Shown here: positions 7,620-16,215 of the stretch, piece after piece
Numbering within the stretch: position 1 is the first letter of the stretch
Layout: the number at the start of each line of letters is the position of its first letter
NCBI GenBank assembly: GCA_035544875.1
Contig: DASZZP010000091.1
Coordinates: 1 to 64,000 of the forward strand
Direction of reading: 5' to 3'
DNA: 64,000 bases
From: JASLEW01 sp035544875
GTDB lineage: Bacteria; Acidobacteriota; Thermoanaerobaculia; Multivoradales; UBA5704
Translations under genes and position numbers: made by a program
Notes under the pieces: generated by a model
What the model was told of the DNA's origin: nothing
The model's input: the letters and a program-made list of their open reading frames with translations, nothing else
Databases searched by the model: none

Positions 7620-8899
7620 TCCGCGACCGGGCAGCGGGCGGGCGCGGCTCCGTGCCCGGCCTGCGGGCCGCGGACCTGGTGCCGCGCTTGACCGGCCAGG
7701 GCTACAGCGCCGGCGACATCGGCCAGCGCCGCAGCTGGGTGGAAGGGAAGACGGGCGCCACGCTGCGCCACGTCGGGAGCTCCTCGATTGCCGGCGACCC
7801 CAAGCGCGAGATGCGCGGCAACATCGAGAACCCGATCGGCGCCGCGCAGGTGCCGCTCGGCGTGGCCGGACCGCTGCGCATCGAGGGTGAGCACGCGAGC
7901 GGCCTGTTCTACGTGCCGCTCGCCACCACCGAGGGGGCGCTCGTGCGTTCCTACGAACGCGGTATGACGACGCTCACCCGCGCCGGCGGCGCCGTCACCC
8001 GCATCTACGCCGACGAGAACCGGGTGGCGCCGGTCTTCCTGCTCGACGGCGTCGCCGAGGCCCGCCAGTTCTGCCTCGACCTCGAGTCGCGGATCGAGGA
8101 GATCAGAACCGCCGCCGAATCGACCACCCGCCACGGCCGGCTGCTGCGCATCGAGTGCCGGCCGCTCGGGCGCGAGGTGATGGTCAACTTCTGCTATGCG
8201 ACGGGCGATGCGCACGGCATGAACATGATCGTCAAGGCGACCGACAGCGCCTGCCGCTGGATCGCCGGCCACTGCGGCGCCCGCCGCTACTACATCTTCA
8301 GCGGCATGGATTCCGAGAAGCGGGCGAGCGGCTCGCTGTTCGCGGGCGGCAAAGGCAAGAAGGTGATCGCCGGCGCGCGGCTGCCGGCCGCCCTGGTGCG
8401 GGCCTATCTGCACGTGACCCCGGACGGCCTGCGCGACCTCTGGCAGCACACCGTCGCCGGCCACCTGCAGGCCGGCGCCCTGGGTTACAACGGGCACTAC
8501 GCCAACGGCCTGGCGGCGCTCTTCATCGCCTGCGGCCAGGACGTGGCAAACCTCGCCAACTCGGCGGTCGGCATCACCCACTTCGAGGTGGTCGAGGGCG
8601 GCGACCTCTACGCCTCGGTCACTCTGCCGTCGCTGACCGTCGCGACGGTCGGCGGCGGCACCGCTCTCGGGACGGCCTGCGAGTGCCTCGAGATGCTCGG
8701 CTGCGCCGGCGCCGGCCAGGCGCCGAAGCTGGCCGAGATCGCCGCCGCGACGCTGCTCGCCGGCGAGCTGTCGATGGGCGCCGCGATCGCCAGCGGCGAG
8801 TTCGTGGCGGCGCACGAGACCTACGGCAGGAACCGGCCGGGAGCGGAGGCGCCGCCGCTGCCAGCGACGGGGCCGCCGTCCACGGAGCCCTCCGGATGA
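7616..8899 (+). CDS. HMG-CoA reductase-family enzyme
   Basis: 427 residues, class I-like catalytic domain without a membrane anchor. Landmarks: ENPIGAAQVPLGVAGPL (72-87), E106 in LATTEGALV, DAHGMNM (usually DAMGMNM), K235 in DSEKRAS, D309 in GQDVAN, VGGGTALG (355-362) and H400 in AAHETYGRN. All four catalytic residues are kept. The family reduces HMG-CoA to mevalonate with two NAD(P)H, a four-electron thioester-to-alcohol reduction. No other mevalonate-pathway gene is here. Coupling to ketosynthase genes (GTGA overlap) suggests it either reduces the ACP- or CoA-bound product to an alcohol or feeds isoprenoid units into the product. Confidence 0.9.
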   Translation: MIRDRAAGGRGSVPGLRAADLVPRLTGQGYSAGDIGQRRSWVEGKTGATLRHVGSSSIAGDPKREMRGNIENPIGAAQVPLGVAGPLRIEGEHASGLFYVPLATTEGALVRSYERGMTTLTRAGGAVTRIYADENRVAPVFLLDGVAEARQFCLDLESRIEEIRTAAESTTRHGRLLRIECRPLGREVMVNFCYATGDAHGMNMIVKATDSACRWIAGHCGARRYYIFSGMDSEKRASGSLFAGGKGKKVIAGARLPAALVRAYLHVTPDGLRDLWQHTVAGHLQAGALGYNGHYANGLAALFIACGQDVANLANSAVGITHFEVVEGGDLYASVTLPSLTVATVGGGTALGTACECLEMLGCAGAGQAPKLAEIAAATLLAGELSMGAAIASGEFVAAHETYGRNRPGAEAPPLPATGPPSTEPSG

Positions 8900-10605
8900 A
8901 GCGCCCGTTCCGCGGCCTGCGGCGGCCGCCCGATCCGCGCTACGACGTGGTGATCATCGGCGCCGGCGTCGGCGGCCTCATCGCCGCCAACCTGCTGGTG
9001 CGGTCCGGCGCCAAGGTGCTGCTGCTCGAGCAGCACTACATGGCCGGCGGCTATTGCAGCACCTTCCGCAGGGCCGGCTTCACTTTCGACGCCGCCACCC
9101 ACTTCTACCCCCTGCTCGGCAACCCCGAGACCCTGACCGGACGACTGCTGGCCGAGCTCGGCATCGGCACCGGCTGGGTGAAGATGGACCCGGTCGACAC
9201 CTTCCACTTCCCGGACGGTTCGCGCTTCGCTGTGCCGGCGGACTTCGAGGCCTACCTGCGCAAGCTCAAGGCCGAGTTCCCGCTCGAGGCGGCGGCCCTG
9301 GACGGTTTCTTCGCCGAGGTGCGCGAGGTCTACCTGCTCGGCCTGCTCTGCTATTTCCGCGGCCGCTCGGTGCCGCGCCTGGAGCCCTTCCGCGGTCTGA
9401 CGGTGCGGCAGGCGCTCGACCGGCACTTTCGCGACCCCAAGCTCAAGCTGCTGCTCACCGCCGACTGCCCGCACTGGGGCTCGCCGCCGGGACGCACCTC
9501 CTTCGTTTTCGACTCGATGCTGCGCCTGTCCTACTTCCTCGGCAACTACTACCCGAAGGGCGGATCGCAGGCCTTCGCCGACGAGCTGGCGCTGCGCTTC
9601 GAAGAGCGCGGCGGACACATCCTCATGAGCACGGCGGCGCGGCGCATCCTGATCGAGGAGGGTGCCGGCAGCAACGGCGGGCCTGCCGCCCGCGGCGTCG
9701 AGATCGAGACGCTGCGCGGACCGCTGCGGCAGGGGGACTCCGGCGGCAACCATGGAAAGACGGCGGAGACGGCGGAGGCCGGCGCCGCGGGCGGCGGCCT
9801 GCGGACCATCCACTGCGATGCGGTGGTCTCCAACGCCGACCTGATCGCCACCCTGGAGCGCCTGGTCGGGCCGCGCCACCTGCCGCCGGGCTACCTGGCC
9901 GGTCTCGCGGCGCTGCGCCCTACCTACCCTTGCTTCCTCACCCACATCGGGCTCACCGGGGTCGAGAGCGAGACCCTCGAGGAGCTCCAGGGCTACTACT
10001 GGGACAGCTGGGAGATGGACCGGGTGGGGAGCGACGCGCTGCGCTTCAAGCTGTTCGCGCCGACCCTCTACGAGCCCGCCATGGCGCCGCCCGGCCGCCA
10101 GGTGCTGATCGTGCAGAAGGTCCTCGAGATGGACTACGACCAGATCGAAGACTGGCCGCGCCACAAGCAGCGGGTCGAGGAGTTCATCTTCGGGCACCTG
10201 CGCCGGCTGCTCCCCGGCCTCGAGGAGAAGATCGTGGTCCGGACCAGCGCCACGGCGCAGACCGCGTGGCGCTTCACTCTCAACTACCAGGGGGCGATGC
10301 TGGGGTGGGAGATGTCTCCCGACCAGCTCGGCGACGGCCGCCCCGACCTCTCGAGCCCGGTCGAGAACCTCTTCCTCGTCGGCCACTGGACCCGCCCCGG
10401 CGGCGGCATCACGCCGGTCATCGTCTCGGCGCAGCAGGTGGCGCAGGCGGTCGCATCGAGCCTGGGGGCTCGCGCCGCCGCTGCCGAAACTGGCTCCGAT
10501 ACCGCTACCGGCGTGCCCGCCGACCTGCTCTCGGCCGGCGAGCCGGCGGGGGTTGGCGGTCTCGCGGCGCTGCTGCGCGCGGTGTCCGTTGACCGACCGA
10601 ACTAG
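8896..10605 (+). CDS. CrtI/CrtISO-type FAD-dependent desaturase or isomerase
   Basis: 569 residues. The N-terminal dinucleotide fold (DVVIIGAGVGGLIAANLL, about 16-33) is followed by LLLEQHYMAGGYCSTFRR, typical of the phytoene desaturase / carotenoid isomerase / retinol saturase family. The C-terminal FAD contact reads NLFLVGHWTRPGGGITPVI. These enzymes act on polyene hydrocarbons, desaturating, isomerising or saturating them. The ATG overlaps the HMGR stop (ATGA). No phytoene synthase is in the window, so the substrate may be the ketosynthase product rather than phytoene. An insertion rich in Gly/Ala/Glu at about 275-300 is probably a surface loop. Confidence 0.85.
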   Translation: MKRPFRGLRRPPDPRYDVVIIGAGVGGLIAANLLVRSGAKVLLLEQHYMAGGYCSTFRRAGFTFDAATHFYPLLGNPETLTGRLLAELGIGTGWVKMDPVDTFHFPDGSRFAVPADFEAYLRKLKAEFPLEAAALDGFFAEVREVYLLGLLCYFRGRSVPRLEPFRGLTVRQALDRHFRDPKLKLLLTADCPHWGSPPGRTSFVFDSMLRLSYFLGNYYPKGGSQAFADELALRFEERGGHILMSTAARRILIEEGAGSNGGPAARGVEIETLRGPLRQGDSGGNHGKTAETAEAGAAGGGLRTIHCDAVVSNADLIATLERLVGPRHLPPGYLAGLAALRPTYPCFLTHIGLTGVESETLEELQGYYWDSWEMDRVGSDALRFKLFAPTLYEPAMAPPGRQVLIVQKVLEMDYDQIEDWPRHKQRVEEFIFGHLRRLLPGLEEKIVVRTSATAQTAWRFTLNYQGAMLGWEMSPDQLGDGRPDLSSPVENLFLVGHWTRPGGGITPVIVSAQQVAQAVASSLGARAAAAETGSDTATGVPADLLSAGEPAGVGGLAALLRAVSVDRPN

Positions 10606-10621
10606 CAGAGGACAACCCGGT

Positions 10622-12415
10622 ATGCGACGCGCCGCCCTCATCGGACCGCCGGACAGCGTGACCCGGCTGCTGGCCGACCGGCTCGGGCTCGCGACCGGCG
10701 CGGCCTGCCTCCTGGTGCCGGCGCCGCGGCGAGCACAGCCGGCCGGCGCGGCGCCGTCGTACGCGGAGGCGGCCGGCGAGACGATCGTGGTCTACCGGCC
10801 GCCCTGGGCCGGCCGCCGTTCGGGGTGCCCCGACCTCGCCGATGCCGAGGAGCTCTTCCTGGCCCTGGCGGCCCCGGCGGCCCCGGCGGACACCGGCGTG
10901 CGGAACGCGGCGGCGCATCGTGTGCAGCATTTTGTCCTGATATCGAGCGCCGCCTTCGTGGCGCCCGCGCATCCGCATCCGGGACACGTCGACGAGCTGG
11001 CGCCGCTGCCGCGCTCCGGCAACCCGATCGCCCGCGCCTGGGCAGAGCTCGAGCGGCTGGCGCTCGGCGCGCTCGGCGCGTCACCAGGGCTCGCGCTGAC
11101 CGTGCTGCGGCCGACCGCGGTGGCGGCGCGCGACGGCGGCGATTACCTGGCGCGGCTGCTCGGCGGCCGCCTGGCCCTGCGCCTCGCCGGCTTCGATCCC
11201 TCGGTGCAGCTGCTGGCGCCCGACGACCTGGCGCGGGCAGTCGTCCAGGTCGTCAATGGCGATCCCCCTCCCGCCGGCTGGCCGGCCTTCTACCAGGTGG
11301 CGCCGGCCGGCGTGATTCCGGTGCGCGCCGCGCTGCGTCTGGCGCACCGCCGGCGGCTGCCGGTGCCCTACACCGCGCAACGGCTGGCCCGCTCGCTGCC
11401 GGCGCGGCTGGGCTGGGCGGCGCCGATCGAGCAGCTCGACTGGCTCCGCCACTCGGCCACGGTGTCGGGACGCCGCTTCCGCGATGAGCTGGGCTTCGTG
11501 CCGCGGGCCACCAGCGCCGCGGCGGTCGCCGAGGCCTTCGGCGGCGCCCCGGCTGCTGCGGCGGCGGCTCCGCCGCCGGCTGCCCCCGAGTTCGACGACT
11601 ACGGGATGGACCAGCGCTACATCGAGCGGCTCGGCCGGACGCTCTTCCACTTCCTGCACCGCTACTACTGGCGGGTCGAAGTGCGTGGGCTCGAGCACGT
11701 GCCGCGGCAAGGGCGGGCGGTGCTGGCCGGAGTGCACCGCGGCTTCCAGCCGTGGGATGGGGTGATGGCGCTGCACACCCTGGTGCGCGGCATCGGACGC
11801 ACGCCGCGCTTCCTCATCCATCCGACGCTGACCAAGTTCCCCTATCTCGCGCCCTACATGATCAAGCTGGGCGGGATCATCGCCTGCCAGGACAACGCCG
11901 ACTTCGTGCTGTCGCGCGACGAGCTGCTGGGCATGTTCCCCGAGGGCATCCAGGGCGCCTTCACCATGTACCGCGACGCCTACCGGCTGGGCAAGTTCGG
12001 GCGCGATGACTTCGTCAAGATGGCGCTGCGCCACAGCGCCCCCATCGTGCCGTTCGTCACCGCCGGCAGCGCCGAGATCTTTCCCATCTGGGGCAAGATC
12101 GAGTGGCGCTGGATCCGGCGCCTGACCGAGTGGCCGTTCCTGCCGCTCGGACCGAACTTCCCCCTGCCCGGGCTGCCGCTGCCCTCGAAGTGGCACACCG
12201 AGTTCCTGCCGCCGCTCGAGATCGGGTCGCGCTATCCGCCCGAGGCCGCCCACGATCCCGCGGTGGTGCGGCAGATCAGCCAGGAGGTGCGCGGCCGCAT
12301 GGAGGAGGCGCTCGGCGAGCTGCGGCGGCGGCGCAAATCGATCTTCTACGGCGCGATCTTCACCCCCGAGGCGCACGAGCGGCCGCCCGCTGCGCGGCCG
12401 ACGGCGCCGCGGTGA
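10622..12415 (+). CDS. SDR/epimerase-like domain fused to a PlsC-type acyltransferase
   Basis: 597 residues. The N-terminal half (1-300) resembles extended short-chain dehydrogenases (VQHFVLISSAAF, VLRPTAV, C-terminal RDELGFVP), but the usual GxxGxxG reads LIGPPDS and no YxxxK is obvious, so it may be degenerate. The C-terminal half (about 330-580) is an LPLAT/MGAT-like acyltransferase: VHRGFQPWDG as the HX(n)D block, MFPEGIQGAF as the FPEG block and MALRHSAPIVPF. It would esterify a glycerol-phosphate or alcohol acceptor with an acyl chain. Start chosen by AGAGGA upstream; 16 bases separate it from the previous gene. Confidence 0.8.
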   Translation: MRRAALIGPPDSVTRLLADRLGLATGAACLLVPAPRRAQPAGAAPSYAEAAGETIVVYRPPWAGRRSGCPDLADAEELFLALAAPAAPADTGVRNAAAHRVQHFVLISSAAFVAPAHPHPGHVDELAPLPRSGNPIARAWAELERLALGALGASPGLALTVLRPTAVAARDGGDYLARLLGGRLALRLAGFDPSVQLLAPDDLARAVVQVVNGDPPPAGWPAFYQVAPAGVIPVRAALRLAHRRRLPVPYTAQRLARSLPARLGWAAPIEQLDWLRHSATVSGRRFRDELGFVPRATSAAAVAEAFGGAPAAAAAAPPPAAPEFDDYGMDQRYIERLGRTLFHFLHRYYWRVEVRGLEHVPRQGRAVLAGVHRGFQPWDGVMALHTLVRGIGRTPRFLIHPTLTKFPYLAPYMIKLGGIIACQDNADFVLSRDELLGMFPEGIQGAFTMYRDAYRLGKFGRDDFVKMALRHSAPIVPFVTAGSAEIFPIWGKIEWRWIRRLTEWPFLPLGPNFPLPGLPLPSKWHTEFLPPLEIGSRYPPEAAHDPAVVRQISQEVRGRMEEALGELRRRRKSIFYGAIFTPEAHERPPAARPTAPR

Positions 12416-12447
12416 CCTGCCAGGAGTAGGATTGTGGGGGTGTCACG

Positions 12448-14355
12448 ATGAATCAAGAGCAGAACCCGACGCAGACGGCCGAGCGGCAGAGCGCAGGGCG
12501 CGACGTCCTGGACGTTCTGATCATTGGCGGCGGGCTGGCCGGTCTCTGCCTGGCCCGCCAGCTGCTGCTCAACTCGAACAAGCGGATCATGTTGATCGAT
12601 CGCCGGGCGCTGCCGCCTAAGCGGCAGAAGGTCGGCGAGGCGACGGTGCAGATGAGCGGCTACTACTACGGCCGGGTGCTCGAGCTCGAGGAGCATCTGC
12701 TCTGCGAGCACTACATGAAATACAACCTGCGCTTCTACTGGAAGCCGCGCGGAGACGGGAGCGACTGTTTCGAGAACTTCGGCCAGTCCTACATCCGCAA
12801 GCTCTCGAACATCGTCACCTACCAGCTCGACCGCAACAAGTTCGAGGCCGAGGTCCTGCGGCGCAACCGCGAGAACCCGAACTTCGAGTTCCACGCGCCG
12901 GTCGAAGGTCTCGACGTGCGGCTCGGCGAAGAGGGGCCGCCGCACGCCTTCAGCTTCCGCACCGACGAGGGCGAGGAGATCGCGGGTCACGCCGACTGGG
13001 TGGTGGACGCCTCGGGGCGCGGCAAGGTGCTCACCCGCCGGTTGGGCTGCGCCGTCGAGAGCCCCATCCGGCACGGCACCACCTTCTGTTGGGTCGACGG
13101 CCTGGTCGACATCGAGCGCCTGACCAGCCTGACGCCGCGCCAGGTCCGCGTCCATCCCCGTCGCTCGAAGACCGGGCACACCCCCTCCCTCCTCGCCACC
13201 AACCACTTCTGCGGTGAGGGCTTCTGGTTCTGGGTGATCCCGCTCCACTACAAGACCAGCCTGGGGCTGGTCTACGCCCGCGACTGCATCCCGCGCGAGC
13301 AGATCTCGACGCCGGAGAAGATGATCGAATGGGTGTGCCGCGAGTTCCCGATGTTTGCCCGCGACCTGCCACAGCGCAAGGTCGTCGACTTCGGCGGCTA
13401 CGTCGACTATGCCTACGACTGCGAGAAGACGCTCTCGGCGGCCCACTGGGCGATGTGCGGCGAAGCCTGCCGCTTCACCGACCCGCTCTACAGCCCGGGC
13501 GGCGACCTGATCTCGCTCTACAACACGCTCATTACCGACGCGATCCTGACCGCGGACCAGCGCGAGCTCGAGGACAAGGTGCGGCGCTACCACGCCCTCG
13601 CCCGCTCGGTCTACGACGCCTACGTGCCGAGCTTCGCGGTGAGCTACGAAACCCTGGGCGACCAGGAGGCGTTTTCGCTGCGCTACGTCTGGGAGCTGAC
13701 GGTCTACTTCTCCTTCTACGTCTTCCCATTCATCAACGACCTCTTCACCCAGAGGGCTTTTGGCGTCGGCTTCCTGCGCCGCTTCGCCCGCCTGGGGCCG
13801 ACCAACCGCAACTTGCACGTCTTCCTCAAGGCCTACTACGACTGGAAGAAGGAGCGCGCGGCCGCCGCCGGCGAGCTGACCGGAGTGAGCGCTGGCGCCG
13901 GACATGGCGGCGACGCCGCGCAGCCGGTGCTCTTCGACTTCCTCGAGTGCGACCAGCTGAAGGCCGCCGAGGAGTGCTTCTATCGTGTCGGGCTCGCGCC
14001 CGACGAGGCTCTCCAGGTGCTCGACGAGCAGCTGGCGAACCTCGAAGAGCTGGCCCGCGCCATCGTCGCCCATGTCGGCGCGGCGGTGACCGGCGACCGC
14101 CGCGCCCTCAGCCCGGCCTTCGTGGCGGGCATCGACCTGCGCAACTTGAGCTTCGACGCGGCGGCGATGGCCGCCCGCCTCGCCGCCTGTCCCGCCGATC
14201 CCGGCACGCCCGCGCCGGCGATCGCGCAGCCTGCCCTCGAGCGCCTGCGCCGCGCCTGCGCGCCTGCTGCGCCTGCCGCGCCGTACACGCCGGCCACCGC
14301 CGCCGCGCCCGCCCTCGCGGCGGTGCTGCTGGCCGGAGCCGAAGGCGAGCGGTGA
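12448..14355 (+). CDS. Flavin-dependent halogenase-like oxidoreductase
   Basis: 635 residues. GGGLAG (27-32) binds FAD; KVGEATV (61-67), YQLDRNKFEAEVLRR (125-139) and CGEACRFTDPLYSPGGDLISLYN match the tryptophan/phenol halogenase superfamily. The halogenase signature WxWxIP is present as WFWVIP (260-265). A lysine in EHYMKYNLRFYW (K91) sits where phenolic halogenases carry the catalytic Lys. The C-terminal ~170 residues are Ala/Pro-rich and unassigned. It would need a flavin reductase from elsewhere. Alternatively it is a non-halogenating monooxygenase of the same fold. The stop overlaps the next start (GTGA). Confidence 0.78.
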   Translation: MNQEQNPTQTAERQSAGRDVLDVLIIGGGLAGLCLARQLLLNSNKRIMLIDRRALPPKRQKVGEATVQMSGYYYGRVLELEEHLLCEHYMKYNLRFYWKPRGDGSDCFENFGQSYIRKLSNIVTYQLDRNKFEAEVLRRNRENPNFEFHAPVEGLDVRLGEEGPPHAFSFRTDEGEEIAGHADWVVDASGRGKVLTRRLGCAVESPIRHGTTFCWVDGLVDIERLTSLTPRQVRVHPRRSKTGHTPSLLATNHFCGEGFWFWVIPLHYKTSLGLVYARDCIPREQISTPEKMIEWVCREFPMFARDLPQRKVVDFGGYVDYAYDCEKTLSAAHWAMCGEACRFTDPLYSPGGDLISLYNTLITDAILTADQRELEDKVRRYHALARSVYDAYVPSFAVSYETLGDQEAFSLRYVWELTVYFSFYVFPFINDLFTQRAFGVGFLRRFARLGPTNRNLHVFLKAYYDWKKERAAAAGELTGVSAGAGHGGDAAQPVLFDFLECDQLKAAEECFYRVGLAPDEALQVLDEQLANLEELARAIVAHVGAAVTGDRRALSPAFVAGIDLRNLSFDAAAMAARLAACPADPGTPAPAIAQPALERLRRACAPAAPAAPYTPATAAAPALAAVLLAGAEGER

Positions 14356-15812
14356 GCGACGCCGGGCGGATCGCCGCCGAGCCGGCCGGCGAGGATCTTG
14401 CCCCGGGGCTCGAGAGCGCCTTTTCCTTCCTGCCGGAAGAGCGCTCGTATCGCCTGCGGGACATAGAAGGGGAGGTCCCCGCCTTCCTGCGCGGCACCTG
14501 TTACTGGAACGGCCCCGCCCGCTTCCAGCGCGGCGGCCTGCGCTACCGTCACTGGCTGGACGGCGACGGCATGGTCTGCGCCCTGCATTGCGGCGACGAC
14601 GGCTTCCACTTCACCAACCGCTTCGTGCGCAGCGCCAAATGGGTGGCGGAGGAGCAGGCGGAGCGCCCCCTCTTCCGCGCTTTCGGCACCGCCTTCGCGG
14701 GCGACCGCCTGGTGCGCGGCATCGCGCTCGAGTCGCCGGTCAACGTCAGCGTCTACCCGTTCCGCGGCACGCTGCTGGCCGGCGGCGAGCAGGGGTTGCC
14801 GTGGGAGCTCGATCCGCGCACGCTGGAGACGCGCGGCCCCTTCACCTTCGGCGGCGCCTTGAACGCGTTGAGCCCGTTCTCGGCGCACGCCAAGATCGAT
14901 CCGCAGAGCGGCGAGCTGCTCAATTTCGGCATCTCCTACGCCAGCGCCCAGCCCTGCCTCAACCTCTACAGCTTCGCCGCCTCGGGCGCCCTCCTGGCCC
15001 GCCGCCGGGTGCCGCTCCCGTATCCTGCCACGCTGCACGACTTCTGCGCCTCGACCCGGCACCTGGTCTTCTATCTCAGCCCTTACATTCTCGATCTGCG
15101 CGCCCTCGGCGAGCGCGGACGCACCTTGATGGAGTCGCTCTCGTGGCAGCCGGAGCGGGGCAGCCGGCTGCTGGTCGTGTCGCGCGGGAGCGGCGAGGTC
15201 GTCGCTTCGCTGGCGCTCGGCGGCCGCTACTGCTTGCATACCATCAATGCCAGCGAGGAGGGCGAGCGGCTGACCGTCGACGTGCTTGAGCTCGACCAGC
15301 CGGTCTACGACCAGTATCAGGAGATGCCCGATCTGTTCACCGCCGTGAGCTTTGGCCGGCCGGTGCGGCTGGTGGTCGATCTGCGGCGCGGCCAGCTGGC
15401 AGCGCGACAGGAGGTCGACTACCAGCTCGCCCCCGACTTCCCGGCGATCGATCTCCACCGCGCCGAGCTCGCCTACCGGGACTTCTGGATGCTCGGCATC
15501 TCGGCGACCGGCCGTCCCGGCCGCAAGTTCTTCGATCAGCTGGTGCATGTCGACTGGGCGGTGCCCGGCCGCCTGGACGTCTGGCAGGCCCCGGCGGGCG
15601 AATACCTGGCCGGCGAGCCGCTCATGGTGGCGGACCCGGCGGGCGGGCGAGGCGGGGCGCTGCTCTGCCCGTTGTTCGACAGCGCTCGGCGCGCCAGCCG
15701 GCTGCTGCTCTGGGACGCGCTCGACGTCGCCGCCGGCCCGCGCGCCACCTTCCATCTCGAGGCGCCGCTGCCGCCCAGCTTCCATAGCTGCTTCACCGGC
15801 CGGCCAGGCTGA
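14352..15812 (+). CDS. Carotenoid cleavage oxygenase family protein
   Basis: 486 residues, RPE65/CCD family. The four iron-binding histidines can be assigned: H179 (SAHAKID), H229 (TLHDFCAS), H296 (CLHTINASEEG) and H478 (FHSCFTG, at the end). These non-haem iron enzymes split conjugated double bonds with O2. GTG start overlapping the halogenase-like stop. As the last gene of the cluster it could trim a polyene chain to an aldehyde or ketone; together with the CrtI-type enzyme it implies a conjugated substrate. Confidence 0.9.
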   Translation: MSDAGRIAAEPAGEDLAPGLESAFSFLPEERSYRLRDIEGEVPAFLRGTCYWNGPARFQRGGLRYRHWLDGDGMVCALHCGDDGFHFTNRFVRSAKWVAEEQAERPLFRAFGTAFAGDRLVRGIALESPVNVSVYPFRGTLLAGGEQGLPWELDPRTLETRGPFTFGGALNALSPFSAHAKIDPQSGELLNFGISYASAQPCLNLYSFAASGALLARRRVPLPYPATLHDFCASTRHLVFYLSPYILDLRALGERGRTLMESLSWQPERGSRLLVVSRGSGEVVASLALGGRYCLHTINASEEGERLTVDVLELDQPVYDQYQEMPDLFTAVSFGRPVRLVVDLRRGQLAARQEVDYQLAPDFPAIDLHRAELAYRDFWMLGISATGRPGRKFFDQLVHVDWAVPGRLDVWQAPAGEYLAGEPLMVADPAGGRGGALLCPLFDSARRASRLLLWDALDVAAGPRATFHLEAPLPPSFHSCFTGRPG

Positions 15813-15830
15813 TCTACGCGTCACCCCCCC

Positions 15831-15854
15831 TTTTTAAATCTTTTGGTCTATTGC
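15831..15854 (+). promoter_or_regulatory. Conserved upstream element, copy C
   Basis: TTTTTAAATC, then TTTTGGTCTATTGC; 19 of 24 bases are identical to copy A at 3495. It lies 19 bases after the cleavage-oxygenase stop, in the 403-base gap before the UbiB gene. That gap also holds a second, weaker copy at 15937 and a dispersed repeat at 16068; no gene is convincing in it. Confidence 0.55.
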
Positions 15855-15936
15855 AGATAGACCAAACACTGGGTAAGAACCTCGTTTTGGGGCGTCAACC
15901 CGGGCGAGGGCGCCGGCGCTGGACCCAGCTGGACCC

Positions 15937-15977
15937 ATATTCATCCCTGGTGTTCATTGCTTGCTGCAAGGATGTGA
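15937..15977 (+). promoter_or_regulatory. Conserved upstream element, second copy before UbiB operon
   Basis: ATATT, 12 bases, TCATTGC. The T-run is weak, but from GTTCATTGCTTGCT onward the match to copy B (4305-4318) is exact for 14 bases, and AAG, GTG and AGT follow at nearly the same offsets in both. Confidence 0.4.
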
Positions 15978-16067
15978 GTGTACCCTTGTCCATGTCCCGA
16001 GCTCCGAGCTGCCGCGGCGAGCGGGCGGTCTCCCAGCAGCTGCAGCTTTTGCCAATTGCGGCCGCCC

Positions 16068-16090
16068 TGAGGGATCTCCCCGCAGGTCGG
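16068..16090 (+). repeat. Third copy of the window-start repeat
   Basis: 20 of 23 bases match the repeats at 1-25 and 82-106 (GAGGGATCT...GCAGGTCGG), and TTGCGGCCGCC lies just upstream as it does near position 40. Confidence 0.45.
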
Positions 16091-16215
16091 AGCGAGTATC
16101 CGGCGGACGCTCGGGCCGCCGGCTGGCGGGCTCGATTCAGCAGGGGTGCGGTGCGCGGGAGAAGCAGTCAAGACGGCAGAGAGGTCGAGGCCGGTCCGCG
16201 CCGGAGCGAGCCGCC

